A DNA stretch of 64,000 nucleotides from Acidovorax sp. (GTDB lineage: Bacteria > Pseudomonadota > Gammaproteobacteria > Burkholderiales > Burkholderiaceae_C). The notes beneath the pieces were generated by a model. That model was given only the letters and a program-made list of their open reading frames with translations. It ran no database searches and was not told the origin of the DNA. The stretch lies in NCBI GenBank assembly GCA_030692685.1, contig JAUXZO010000129.1:56934-120933 (forward strand). Direction: 5' to 3'. The translations under genes were made by a program, and so were the position numbers. Of the stretch, positions 27,134-35,486 are shown one piece after another. Each line of letters opens with the position of its first letter. Position 1 is the stretch's first letter.

Positions 27134-27188
27134 GTCAAATTGGCCTCTAGCGCTTGTTGAATAAGCGCTAGTAGCTATCAAAATAGTA
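27134..27188. repeat. TAGCGCTT hairpin repeat
   Basis: CTAGCGCTT (27147-27155) and AAGCGCTAG (27163-27171) form a perfect 9-bp stem with a 7-nt loop, flanked by TTGGCC on one side and AGCTATC on the other. It lies between the start of the Lon-like gene and the end of hemH. The same element occurs at 44776, 45858, 48426 and 62491. Confidence 0.85.
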
Positions 27189-27199
27189 GTTATTGGCAG

Positions 27200-28312
27200 T
27201 CAATGTGCCACGGGGCACACACCCGCAGGGGCGCCGCCCGCCAGCGCGTGGCTACGCGCATCGGCCAGCGCGGCGGCGGTGGGGGCCTCGGTGGGCCAGC
27301 CGGCCATGTGCTGCTGCGCCACGCGGCTGAGCGCGGTGATCCAGTGGGTGTTGTCGTTCAGGCAAGGGATGTAGTGAAACTCTTTGCCACCCGCGTGCAA
27401 AAAGGCCTCGCGCACTTCCATGTTGATTTCTTCCAGCGTCTCCAGGCAGTCGCTGGTAAAGCCGGGGCAAACCACATCGATGCGCCGCGTGCCCGCCTTG
27501 CCCAGCGCTTCTATGGTGGGCTGGGTGTAGGGCTCTAGCCATTTGGCCTTGCCAAAGCGGGACTGGAAGGTGATGCGGTAGCGGTCCTCGCGCAGGCCCA
27601 GGCGCTCGGCCAGCAGGCGACCGGTTTTGCGCGACTCGCAGTGGTAGGGGTCGCCCAGGTGCAGGGTGCGTTCGGGCACACCATGAAAGCTCATCACCAG
27701 TTGGTCGGGCTGGCCGTGGGTCTTCCAGTGGGTTTCGATGGTGCGGGCCAGCGCGTCGATGTAGCCGGGCGCGTCGTGATAGCGGTTCACAAACCGCAGT
27801 TCGGGCACGTTGCGTGTGGCAGCTGCCCAGGTGTAGACGGCGTCAAACACGCTGGCGGTGGTGGTGGCCGAGTACTGCGGGTACAGCGGCAAGATCAGGA
27901 TGCGTGTGGCGCCTTCGGCCTTCAATGCATCCAGCTGGCTGGCGATGGACGGGTTGCCGTAGCGCATCGCGTGGCGCACCAGCACGTTGTGCCCGGCCTC
28001 GCCCAGCCAGCCGCGCAACAGGCTGGCCTGCTTGGCCGTCCACACCGCCAGGGCCGAGCCTTCAGGGGTCCACACGCTGGCGTATTTGGCGGCTGACTTG
28101 GCGGGGCGGGTGCGCAAGATGATGCCGTGCAGGATGGGCAGCCACAGCAGCCGGGGGATCTCCACCACGCGGTGGTCGCCCAGAAACTGCGCCAGATAAC
28201 GGCGCACGGCGGGGGCCGTGGGTTCGTCGGGCGTGCCCAGATTGCACAGAAGCACCGCAGTGCGTTCGGCCTGGCCGTGGGTGAAGGGGGGTTCGGGGTG
28301 GAAGGAAGGCAT
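27200..28312 (-). CDS. hemH: Ferrochelatase
   Basis: Inserts Fe2+ into protoporphyrin IX, the last step of protoheme synthesis, at the inner face of the membrane. 370 residues, usual for betaproteobacteria. Family motifs: VLLCNLGTPDEPTAPAVRRYL near the N-terminus, LPLYPQYSATTTASV, the catalytic histidine in VMSFHGVPERTLHLGDPYH, QSRFGKAKWLEPYT, and the C-terminal CPGFTSDCLETLEEI with the catalytic glutamate. It is divergent from the kgu-type operon; the shared 150-bp gap holds the PtxS-like operator. Confidence 0.96.
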   Translation of the reverse strand: MPSFHPEPPFTHGQAERTAVLLCNLGTPDEPTAPAVRRYLAQFLGDHRVVEIPRLLWLPILHGIILRTRPAKSAAKYASVWTPEGSALAVWTAKQASLLRGWLGEAGHNVLVRHAMRYGNPSIASQLDALKAEGATRILILPLYPQYSATTTASVFDAVYTWAAATRNVPELRFVNRYHDAPGYIDALARTIETHWKTHGQPDQLVMSFHGVPERTLHLGDPYHCESRKTGRLLAERLGLREDRYRITFQSRFGKAKWLEPYTQPTIEALGKAGTRRIDVVCPGFTSDCLETLEEINMEVREAFLHAGGKEFHYIPCLNDNTHWITALSRVAQQHMAGWPTEAPTAAALADARSHALAGGAPAGVCPVAH

Positions 28313-28412
28313 GCAGCATTTTCACCCACGCGCAGCACCCGGGCAGCTCTGGGCCTTTCTGGGGGTGAGGGCGTCGCTTTTGCCATGCCTCGGGTAATCC
28401 CCGATGCGGCTC

Positions 28413-28426
28413 TGAAACCGGTTTCA
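28413..28426. promoter_or_regulatory. PtxS-type operator palindrome
   Basis: TGAAACCGGTTTCA is a perfect 14-bp palindrome, 36 bp before the first gene of the transporter-kgu operon and 100 bp before hemH on the other strand. It is identical to the site recognised by the LacI-family repressor PtxS in Pseudomonas kgu operons. A LacI-family gene ends this operon at 34236-35300, so autoregulation is the natural reading. Confidence 0.85.
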
Positions 28427-28462
28427 TAAACTTGGCGCACTTTGGAATAACGCCTCTTCACC

Positions 28463-29134
28463 GTGAATTACCAGTTTCAGTTCGATGCCGTTTTTGCCGC
28501 GTGGCCCTTGTTGCTCAAGGGCACGTGGATCACCGTGCAGCTGTCGCTCACGGCCACGCTGCTGGGGTTGGTGGTGGCCATCTTTTGTGCGTGGGGCAAG
28601 ACGGGTGGGCCCGGCTGGCTGCGGTTTTTGATCAATGCGTACATCGAGGTCATCCGCAACACGCCTTTCATCGTGCAGCTGTTCTTTTTCTTCTTTGCGC
28701 TGCCCTCCATCGGGCTGCGCTGGTCGCCCTATACCGCCGCATTGACGGCCATGGTGGTCAACCTGGGTGCCTATGCGGCAGAGATCGTTCGGGCGGGCAT
28801 TGAATCGATTCCCAAGGGGCAGATCGAGGCGGGCAAGGCGCTCAACCTCAAGCCGTGGGAGATTTTCCGGTTCGTTGTCTTGAAGCCCGCGCTCAAGGCC
28901 ATCTACCCGGCGCTCACCAGTCAGTTCATCTTGCTGATGCTGAGTTCGGCCGTGGTGTCGGTCATCTCGGCGGACGACCTGACCTCGGTGGCGGCCAATT
29001 TGCAGTCGCAGACCTTTCGCAGCTTTGAGATTTACATCGTGGTGGCCGCCATCTATCTGCTGCTGGCCATGACGTTCTCTGCGCTGTTCAAGCTGATCTA
29101 CCAGCGCACGCTCAACTACCCCGACCGCCGCTGA
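28463..29134 (+). CDS. Polar amino acid-type ABC transporter permease (first subunit)
   Basis: 223-residue inner-membrane permease of the His/Glu/Gln family, from a GTG start. It has about five hydrophobic helices, the opening PLLLKGTWITVQLSLTATLLG, and the cytoplasmic EAA loop EAGKALNLKPWEIFRFVVLKP (about 120-140) that docks on the ATPase. It is the first gene after the PtxS-type operator and is followed 16 bp later by its partner permease. The family usually moves amino acids; the operon context points instead to 2-ketogluconate or a related sugar acid (inference). Confidence 0.93.
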   Translation: MNYQFQFDAVFAAWPLLLKGTWITVQLSLTATLLGLVVAIFCAWGKTGGPGWLRFLINAYIEVIRNTPFIVQLFFFFFALPSIGLRWSPYTAALTAMVVNLGAYAAEIVRAGIESIPKGQIEAGKALNLKPWEIFRFVVLKPALKAIYPALTSQFILLMLSSAVVSVISADDLTSVAANLQSQTFRSFEIYIVVAAIYLLLAMTFSALFKLIYQRTLNYPDRR

Positions 29135-29150
29135 GCCAGGACTGCCCCCC

Positions 29151-29804
29151 ATGCGTACTTTTGGACTCTCCGAGTTTCTTTTCATCGTGCAGGCCGCGCA
29201 GTGGACGCTGGCTTTGTCCGCCATTGCCTTTGTGGGCGGGGCGCTGCTGGGCTTGCTGGTGGCGTTGTCGCGCACGTCTGAAAACGCCGTGGCCCGCAAT
29301 GCCGCGCGGGCGTTTATCCAGATTTTTCAGGGCACGCCGCTGCTGCTGCAGTTGTTTTTGATCTTCTTTGGCGCCCCGGTGCTGGGGCTTGATATCAATC
29401 CCTGGGTGGCCGCAGGCGCGGCGCTGGTGTTGAACAGCGCGGCCTTTCTGGCTGAAATCTGGCGCGGTTGTATCGAAGCCGTGCCACGCGGTCAGTGGGA
29501 GGCCGCGCAGGCCCTGAACCTGAGCTACCTGAACCGCATGCGGTTTGTGGTGCTGCCCCAGGCTTTCAAGATTGCGCTGCCGCCCACGGTGGGCTACATG
29601 GTGCAGATCATCAAGGGCACGTCACTGGCGGCCATCATTGGTTTTACCGAGATCACCCGCGCGGGCCAGATCATCAACAACGCCACGTTTCAACCGCTGC
29701 ATGTGTTTACCACCGTTGCCGCGCTGTACTTTGTGATTTGCTGGCCGCTGTCGCTGCTGGCAGCGCGCATGGAGCGCAAGCGCGCCCGGGCCTTTGCGCG
29801 CTAA
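29151..29804 (+). CDS. Polar amino acid-type ABC transporter permease (second subunit)
   Basis: 217-residue partner permease. The HisM/GlnP-like helices include FIQIFQGTPLLLQLFLIFFG, and the EAA loop reads EAAQALNLSYLNRMRFVVLPQ. The C-terminal KGTSLAAIIGFTEITRAGQ is characteristic. It starts 16 bp after the first permease and ends 48 bp before the binding protein, so all four transporter genes form one unit. Together the two permeases would form the heterodimeric channel. Confidence 0.93.
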   Translation: MRTFGLSEFLFIVQAAQWTLALSAIAFVGGALLGLLVALSRTSENAVARNAARAFIQIFQGTPLLLQLFLIFFGAPVLGLDINPWVAAGAALVLNSAAFLAEIWRGCIEAVPRGQWEAAQALNLSYLNRMRFVVLPQAFKIALPPTVGYMVQIIKGTSLAAIIGFTEITRAGQIINNATFQPLHVFTTVAALYFVICWPLSLLAARMERKRARAFAR

Positions 29805-29852
29805 ACATTTCTTTTCCGCTGCCCTTTCATACCTACTACCAGGAGACATGTC

Positions 29853-30659
29853 ATGACCTTTTCCCTGCACCGCCGCACTGCCACCGCCGCCTTGGCCGCC
29901 ATCGGCCTGGGCGCCGCCCTTACGGCGTTTACCCCGCTGGCGTCGGCCCAAAGCGTGGACGACATCAAGAAGAAGGGCGAGATCACCATCGGCATGCTGG
30001 TGGACTTTCCGCCCTACGGCACCACCAACGCGCAAAACCAGCCCGACGGCTATGACGCCGACGTGGCCAAGCTGCTGGCCAAGGAGCTGGGCGTCAAAGC
30101 CAACATCGTGCCCGTCACCGGCCCCAACCGCATTCCCTTTCTGCTGACCAACAAGGTTGATGTGCTCGTCGCATCGCTGGCCATCACGCCCGAGCGCGCC
30201 AAACAGGTTCAGTTCTCGCAGCCCTACGCAGCCGCCACCATCGTGCTGTACGGCAAGACAGGCGCCAACATCAAAAGCGCGGCCGACCTGAAAACCGTGC
30301 GCGTGGGCGTGGCCCGTGCCAGCACCCAGGACGTGGCTGTGACCAAGGCCGCGCCCGAGGGCACCGAGATCCGCCGCTTTGACGACGATGCATCGGCCAT
30401 GCAGGCACTGATCTCCGGCCAGGTCGATGCCATTGGCTGTTCGGTCACCGTGGCCGCGCAGATCGCCAAGCGCGTGCCTGCCAACACGTTTGAAAACAAG
30501 TTCAACCTGCTGCAGCAGGCCATGGGCATTGCCATGCGCCCCGGCCAGGAAGACCTGCACAAGGCCGTGAACGAGTTTGTGGCGCGCAACACCGCCAACG
30601 GCGAGCTGAACAAGCTGTACCAAAAATGGCTGGGCGCCGACCTGCCCAAGCTGCAATAA
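29853..30659 (+). CDS. Family 3 periplasmic binding protein of the kgu-linked ABC transporter
   Basis: 268 residues; the signal peptide ends LASA-Q near residue 33, AGGAGA lies before the ATG. The fold is SBP_bac_3 (GEITIGMLVDFPPYG, GYDADVAKLLAKELG). The arginine that grips the ligand alpha-carboxylate is conserved (Arg115 in AITPERAKQ). At the position where amino-acid binders such as HisJ and GlnH have the aspartate that holds the alpha-amino group, this protein has Ser197 (VDAIGCSVT). The pocket therefore fits a carboxylate without an amino group. With kguE, kguK and kguD downstream, 2-ketogluconate is the leading candidate ligand (inference). Confidence 0.92.
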   Translation: MTFSLHRRTATAALAAIGLGAALTAFTPLASAQSVDDIKKKGEITIGMLVDFPPYGTTNAQNQPDGYDADVAKLLAKELGVKANIVPVTGPNRIPFLLTNKVDVLVASLAITPERAKQVQFSQPYAAATIVLYGKTGANIKSAADLKTVRVGVARASTQDVAVTKAAPEGTEIRRFDDDASAMQALISGQVDAIGCSVTVAAQIAKRVPANTFENKFNLLQQAMGIAMRPGQEDLHKAVNEFVARNTANGELNKLYQKWLGADLPKLQ

Positions 30660-30695
30660 AGCCACCGCCAGACCGGACAGCACAAGGAGCCATTG

Positions 30696-31475
30696 ATGAG
30701 CGACGCAGTCACGACCCCGAGCGGCACACCGCCGATCATCCGCATGGAAGGGGTCAACAAGTGGTACGACAGCTTTCAGGTGCTGACCGACATCAACCTG
30801 TCGGTGCGGCCCGGCGAGCGCATCGTGATCTGCGGGCCATCGGGCTCGGGCAAGTCCACACTGATCCGCTGCATCAACAGGCTGGAGACGGTGCAAAAGG
30901 GCTTGATTGAAGTCGATGGCATTGAGCTGACCGCAGGCGGCAAGAACGTGGATGCCGTGCGTGCCGAGGTGGGCATGGTGTTCCAGCAGTTCAACCTGTT
31001 CCCGCACCTGACCATTCTGGAAAACTGCACGCTGGCGCCCATGCGCTCGCGTGGCATGAGCAAGGCCGAAGCCGAAGAGGTGGCCATGAAGTACCTCACG
31101 CGGGTGCGCATCCCTGAGCAGGCGCACAAACACCCCAGCCAGCTGTCGGGCGGGCAGCAGCAGCGCGTGGCCATTGCGCGGGCGCTGTGCATGGCGCCCA
31201 AGGTCATGCTGTTTGACGAACCCACGTCCGCGCTGGACCCTGAGATGGTCAAGGAAGTGCTGGACACCATGATCGGCCTGGCCGAAGACGGCATGACCAT
31301 GCTGTGCGTGACCCACGAGATGGGTTTTGCCCGCAGCGTGGCTGACCGCGTGATTTTTATGGCCGACGGAAAGATCCTGGAGCAGGCGCCGCCCGCGCAG
31401 TTCTTTGGCCAGCCCCAGCACGAAAAGACCCGGCAGTTTTTGGGCCAGATTTTGAGTTCGCACCACGGGCATTGA
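30696..31475 (+). CDS. Polar amino acid-type ABC transporter ATP-binding protein
   Basis: 259-residue ATPase. The start is the ATG at 30696, with AAGGAG 6 bp upstream; a TTG one codon earlier is less likely. Walker A is [10 protein letters not shown], the Q-loop [12 protein letters not shown], the signature [15 protein letters not shown], Walker [13 protein letters not shown] and the switch histidine VTHEMG. It powers the two permeases above. It ends 57 bp before kguE, the first metabolic gene, on the same strand. Confidence 0.95.
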   Translation: MSDAVTTPSGTPPIIRMEGVNKWYDSFQVLTDINLSVRPGERIVICGPSGSGKSTLIRCINRLETVQKGLIEVDGIELTAGGKNVDAVRAEVGMVFQQFNLFPHLTILENCTLAPMRSRGMSKAEAEEVAMKYLTRVRIPEQAHKHPSQLSGGQQQRVAIARALCMAPKVMLFDEPTSALDPEMVKEVLDTMIGLAEDGMTMLCVTHEMGFARSVADRVIFMADGKILEQAPPAQFFGQPQHEKTRQFLGQILSSHHGH

Positions 31476-31532
31476 TGGTGACCTGATGGGCGTGCTGTTG
31501 AAGGGCCTCGTCACGGGGCCTGAAAGAAAAAC

Positions 31533-32276
31533 ATGAAGGTATTGATTTCGTTGTCCTCCTTTGGCGCGGCTGAAACCGCGCGCCACGGGCAGTTGTGGTG
31601 CACCGAGCTGGGTCGCCAGGCCGGTGCCGATGGCGTGGAAGTGCGCGGCGAGTTGCTGCGCGATGCGGCCACCGAACTGCCTGCATTGGCCGGGCTGGCA
31701 GCGGTCTATTCCAGCCCCGAGGGTCTGTGGACTCACGATGGTCAGCTCGACGAGGCCGCGTTGGCGCGCGGGTTGCATGCTGCTGCGGTGCTGCGAGCGC
31801 CACGGCTGAAGATGGCCATTGGAGGCTTTGGTGCGCAGTCGCACGCCTCGCTCCTGCAGCTCAAGGCCTTGCTCCAGTCTCAATCGGTTGAGCTGGTCAT
31901 CGAAAACGACCAGACTGCCACTGCCGGAACACTGCCCGCGCTGCAGGCCTTTTTTGCAGCGCAAGCGCAGGCTGGGTTGGACCTTGGCATGACGTTTGAC
32001 ATGGGCAACTGGCACTGGCAAGGCGAATGCCCTTTGCAGGCCGCACAGGCTCTGGCGCCACAGGTGCGCTATGTGCACTGCAAGGGCGTGCAGCGCCTGC
32101 CGGGCAAGTGGGTGGCCGTACCGCTGGCCGAATCAGTGGCGCCCTGGCGCGCCGTGCTGCGTGCGCTGCCCGCCAGCGTGCCCCACGCCATTGAATACCC
32201 GCTGGTGGGCGATGACCTGGTGGCCGTCACGCGCGACCAGGTCGCCTTCATCCGCGCAGCAAGGCAGGCCGCATGA
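31533..32276 (+). CDS. kguE: KguE-like sugar isomerase/epimerase (TIM barrel)
   Basis: 247-residue xylose isomerase-like TIM barrel. Visible landmarks are the opening MKVLISLSSFG, VELVIENDQTA (metal-ligand strand) and LGMTFDMGNWHWQGE followed by VRYVHCKGVQ. The exact reaction of KguE proteins is not established. Identification as kguE rests on length, fold and position directly before the kinase and reductase, as in Pseudomonas kgu operons; another sugar-phosphate epimerase remains possible. Its ATGA overlap with kguK shows translational coupling. Confidence 0.75.
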   Translation: MKVLISLSSFGAAETARHGQLWCTELGRQAGADGVEVRGELLRDAATELPALAGLAAVYSSPEGLWTHDGQLDEAALARGLHAAAVLRAPRLKMAIGGFGAQSHASLLQLKALLQSQSVELVIENDQTATAGTLPALQAFFAAQAQAGLDLGMTFDMGNWHWQGECPLQAAQALAPQVRYVHCKGVQRLPGKWVAVPLAESVAPWRAVLRALPASVPHAIEYPLVGDDLVAVTRDQVAFIRAARQAA

Positions 32277-33223
32277 GCACCTCTGCTTTTGATGTCGCCC
32301 TGTTTGGGGAGGCCATGCTGCTGCTGGTGGCCAACGAGCCCGGCCCGCTGGAGAACGCCACGGGTTTTCACAAACGCACGGCAGGGGCTGAGACCAATGT
32401 GGCCATCGGCCTGGCGCGCCTGGGCCTGAAGGTGGGCTGGGCCAGCCGCCTGGGCACTGATTCGATGGGCCGCGCCTTGCTGGGCGCCATGCAGGGCGAG
32501 GGCATCGACTGCTCGCACGTGGTGTGTGACGCCACGCAACGCACCGGCTTTCAGTTCAAGGAGCGCGTGACCGATGGCCGTGACCCGCAGGTGGAATACC
32601 ACCGCAAGGGCTCGGCCGCCAGCCAGATGGGGCCAGCCGATGTGGACGAGGCCTGGCTGCGTTCAGCGCGCCACTTGCATGCCACCGGCGTGTTTGCGGC
32701 CATTTCTGACACCAGCCTGCAGGCAGCCATTCGCACGCTGGAGGTGATGCGCGCCGCAGGCCGCACCATTTCGTTCGACCCCAATTTGCGCCCCACGCTG
32801 TGGTCGTCGCCCGAGACGATGCGCCACTGGATCAACACCCTGGCCACGTATGCCGACTGGGTGCTGCCCGGCATGGAAGAGGGCGTTTTCCTGACCGGTG
32901 AAACCACGCCTGAAGGCGTGGCGCGTTTCTACCGTGAACGCGGCGCGAAGCTGGTGGTGGTCAAGCTGGGCGCAGAGGGCGCGTACTACGACAGCGCCGC
33001 AGAAGGCACAGGCCATGTGCCCGGCGTGCCGGTGGCGCAGGTGGTGGACACCGTGGGCGCGGGCGATGGTTTTGCCGTGGGCGTCATCAGTGCCTTGCTG
33101 GCCGGGCTGCCCGTGCAAGCTGCCGTGTGCCGGGGCGCCTGGATTGGCGCGCGTGCCGTGCAGGTGCTGGGCGACACCGAAGGCCTGCCCTCTCAAGCGC
33201 AGTTGCTGGAGGCCGGTCTGTGA
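32273..33223 (+). CDS. kguK: 2-ketogluconate kinase-like PfkB family sugar kinase
   Basis: 316-residue PfkB kinase. The N-terminal FDVALFGEAMLLLVANEPGP, the sugar-site AGAETNVAIGLARLG, and the C-terminal signature VDTVGAGDGFAVGVISALL with the catalytic Asp near residue 264 are clear. PfkB kinases for 2-keto-3-deoxygluconate (KdgK) are close relatives. The linked reductase, the TIM-barrel protein and the PtxS operator favour phosphorylation of 2-ketogluconate to 2-keto-6-phosphogluconate. It overlaps its neighbours by 4 bp on both sides. Confidence 0.82.
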   Translation: MSTSAFDVALFGEAMLLLVANEPGPLENATGFHKRTAGAETNVAIGLARLGLKVGWASRLGTDSMGRALLGAMQGEGIDCSHVVCDATQRTGFQFKERVTDGRDPQVEYHRKGSAASQMGPADVDEAWLRSARHLHATGVFAAISDTSLQAAIRTLEVMRAAGRTISFDPNLRPTLWSSPETMRHWINTLATYADWVLPGMEEGVFLTGETTPEGVARFYRERGAKLVVVKLGAEGAYYDSAAEGTGHVPGVPVAQVVDTVGAGDGFAVGVISALLAGLPVQAAVCRGAWIGARAVQVLGDTEGLPSQAQLLEAGL

Positions 33224-34239
33224 CCTTGTCTGATCAGACGCAAGGCAGCAATGCCGTGCGCAAGCAGGTGCTGGTGTTTCGCGCGCTTCCGCCCGACCAG
33301 CTCGCGCGGCTGCAGGCGGTGCATGACGTGACCGTGGCCGACCCGCGCAAGCCCGAAGAACGCGCCCGTTTTGATGCGGCGCTGGCGCAGGCGCAGGGGC
33401 TGATTGGCTCCAGCTTTCCGGTCGATGCAGCCTTGCTGGCCCGCGCGCCCCGGCTGGAAGTGGTGTCCAACGTTTCTGTGGGCGTAGACAACTACGCGCT
33501 GGACGCGCTGCAGGCGCGCGGCATTCTGTTGTGCCACACCCCCGGGGTGCTCGATGAAACGGTGGCAGACTCGGTGTTTGCCTTGCTCATGGCCACCAGC
33601 CGCCGGGTGGTGGAGCTGTCGCAACTCGTGCGCGAAGGCCGGTGGACCCACAACATTGGAGAAGATTTGTTTGGCAGCGATGTGCATGGCAAGACGCTGG
33701 GACTGCTCGGATTTGGCCGCATCGGCCAGGCCGTCGCACGCCGCGCTGCTCTGGGTTTTGGCATGCCCGTGATCTACCACGCGCGCAGGCCGGTGGACCT
33801 GGCCGCCCAGGCGCCTGAGCTGGAGGGCAAGGCCGAACATGTGCCGCTGACCACGTTGCTGGCAAAGGCGGACTTCGTGGTGGCCATGCTGCCCTTGTCT
33901 GCCAGCACACGGGGCATGGTCAACGCCGACGTGTTTGCGGCGATGAAGCCGGGCGCTGTTTTCATCAACGGCGGACGTGGCGCCACCGTGGTCGAACAAG
34001 ACCTGCTGCACGCGCTGGACCACGGCAGCTTGCGGGCGGCGGGGCTCGACGTATTCGCCACCGAGCCACTGCCCCTGGCGTCGCCCCTGCGCACCCACCC
34101 GCGGGTCACGCCGCTGCCGCACATCGGCTCGGCCACGCACGACACGCGCCATGCCATGGCCGCACTGGCCACCACCAACCTGTTACAGGCTCTGGCAGGC
34201 CAGCGCCCCGCAGCGGTGGTCAACACGGCGCAGGCATGA
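33220..34239 (+). CDS. kguD: 2-keto-6-phosphogluconate reductase-like D-2-hydroxyacid dehydrogenase
   Basis: 339 residues from a GTG that overlaps the kguK stop. It belongs to the D-isomer 2-hydroxyacid dehydrogenases: the nucleotide motif GLLGFGRIGQAVARR (near 160-174), catalytic Arg in NGGRGATVVEQ, Glu in DVFATEPLP, and His in PHIGSATH. In kgu pathways KguD reduces 2-keto-6-phosphogluconate to 6-phosphogluconate, which enters the Entner-Doudoroff route. On sequence alone it could also be a glyoxylate/hydroxypyruvate reductase (GhrB); context decides. Its stop overlaps the regulator ATG. Confidence 0.82.
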   Translation: MTLSDQTQGSNAVRKQVLVFRALPPDQLARLQAVHDVTVADPRKPEERARFDAALAQAQGLIGSSFPVDAALLARAPRLEVVSNVSVGVDNYALDALQARGILLCHTPGVLDETVADSVFALLMATSRRVVELSQLVREGRWTHNIGEDLFGSDVHGKTLGLLGFGRIGQAVARRAALGFGMPVIYHARRPVDLAAQAPELEGKAEHVPLTTLLAKADFVVAMLPLSASTRGMVNADVFAAMKPGAVFINGGRGATVVEQDLLHALDHGSLRAAGLDVFATEPLPLASPLRTHPRVTPLPHIGSATHDTRHAMAALATTNLLQALAGQRPAAVVNTAQA

Positions 34240-35300
34240 GCGACCTGCCCTCAGCGCCCCGCGCCCGCGCCACCATTGCCGATGTCGCGGCCGAGGCGGG
34301 TGTGTCCAAGGCCACGGTGTCGCGTTTCTTTAACCACCGCGAACGCCTGCTCAGCCCCGACATCGCAGCCCGTGTCGAGGCCGCCATCGCCAAGCTGGCC
34401 TACGTGCCCAGCCCCATGGCGCAGGCGCTGAGCCATGGGCGCTCGCGGCTGATTGGCCTGGTGGTGGCCGACATCACCAACCCCTATTCGGTGGCGGTGT
34501 TGCGCGGCGCCGAGAAGGTCTGCCAGGAGGCGGGCTACCTGGTGATGCTGTTCAACCTGGGCAACGACCGCGAGCGCGAGCGCGCCGCCATCGACGCCCT
34601 GGCCAGCTACCAGGTGGACGGTTTTATCCTCAATACCCTGGGGCAGGGCGATGGCCAAACCGACGTCAACACCCTGCACGGCAAACCCGCTGTGTTGGTA
34701 GACCGCCGCCATACCGGCCTGGCGGCGGACTTTGTTTCGCTCGACAACGAGGGCGCCATGCGCGACGCCTGCACACACCTCGTGGAGCAAGGGTGGCAGC
34801 GCCTGCTCTACATCACCCAGCCGCTGCTCGGTGTGAGTTCGCGCATGGAGCGCACGTCGGCCTTTCGCGCCTTTGTGGTTGCCCAGGGCCGGGGCGTGCG
34901 CGGCGAGGTGCTGGAGCTTGCAACAGAGCAGAGCGACGACATGCTGGACCAGGCCCTTGCGCGCTGGCGCCAGAAGGCAAAGCCGGGCGAGCGCTGCGCC
35001 GTGGTCGCTGGCAATTCGGTGGTGACACTGCGCGTGGCAGCGGCCGTGTCGCGGGTGGGCTGGACCTTTGGGCAGGAGCTGGGGTTTGTGGGGTTTGACG
35101 ACCCCGAATGGGCGTCGCTGATCCGGCCTGGCCTCAGCACGGTGGCGCAGCCCACCGACGCCATTGGCCACCGTGCCGCGCAATGCCTGCTGGAGCGTCT
35201 TGGCGGACTGCAAGGCCCGGTGCGCGAAAGCCTGCTGCCGGGGCGGCTGATCGTGCGTGGCTCATCGTTGGGTTTGCCATTGGCAAATGCGGCGGGCTGA
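34236..35300 (+). CDS. ptxS: LacI-family transcriptional repressor, PtxS-like
   Basis: 354 residues. The N-terminal helix-turn-helix ATIADVAAEAGVSKATVSRF and the hinge segment PSPMAQALSHGRSRLIGLVV are typical of LacI regulators. The periplasmic-binding-like sensor domain follows (ITNPYSVAVLRGAEKVCQEAG, GFILNTLGQG, GFVGFDDPEWASLI). It is the last gene of the operon and overlaps kguD. The perfect PtxS operator upstream of the first gene strongly suggests it represses the whole operon until 2-ketogluconate or a derivative binds. Confidence 0.85.
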   Translation: MSDLPSAPRARATIADVAAEAGVSKATVSRFFNHRERLLSPDIAARVEAAIAKLAYVPSPMAQALSHGRSRLIGLVVADITNPYSVAVLRGAEKVCQEAGYLVMLFNLGNDRERERAAIDALASYQVDGFILNTLGQGDGQTDVNTLHGKPAVLVDRRHTGLAADFVSLDNEGAMRDACTHLVEQGWQRLLYITQPLLGVSSRMERTSAFRAFVVAQGRGVRGEVLELATEQSDDMLDQALARWRQKAKPGERCAVVAGNSVVTLRVAAAVSRVGWTFGQELGFVGFDDPEWASLIRPGLSTVAQPTDAIGHRAAQCLLERLGGLQGPVRESLLPGRLIVRGSSLGLPLANAAG

Positions 35301-35315
35301 CCGTTTGTCGGTTGT

Positions 35316-35370
35316 TGCATGGGTGCATGGGTGCATGGGTGCATGGGTGCACGGGTGCATTAGTGCATTT
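35316..35370. repeat. 9-bp tandem repeat (GTGCATGGG)
   Basis: About six head-to-tail copies of GTGCATGGG, perfect in the first four and decaying at the right end, 15 bp after the ptxS-like stop. Repeats of this kind can vary in copy number by slippage. No gene spans them. Confidence 0.85.
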
Positions 35371-35486
35371 GTCCGTTGGTGCAGAAGGTGCTGCGGTATG
35401 CTTTGCGGTTGCCGCCCGGCCTTCTGCAGGGCCATGCAGCCTGTCTGCTCCATCTTCCCCCGTGCTGTTTTTTCAGGTGCTCCCTA

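Noticed and set aside
29622..32078. Very long open frame on the minus strand opposite the ABC transporter genes
   Set aside because: High-GC shadow of the plus-strand genes, which have clear domain motifs; the minus-strand translation has no family similarity and is rich in H, Q and R.
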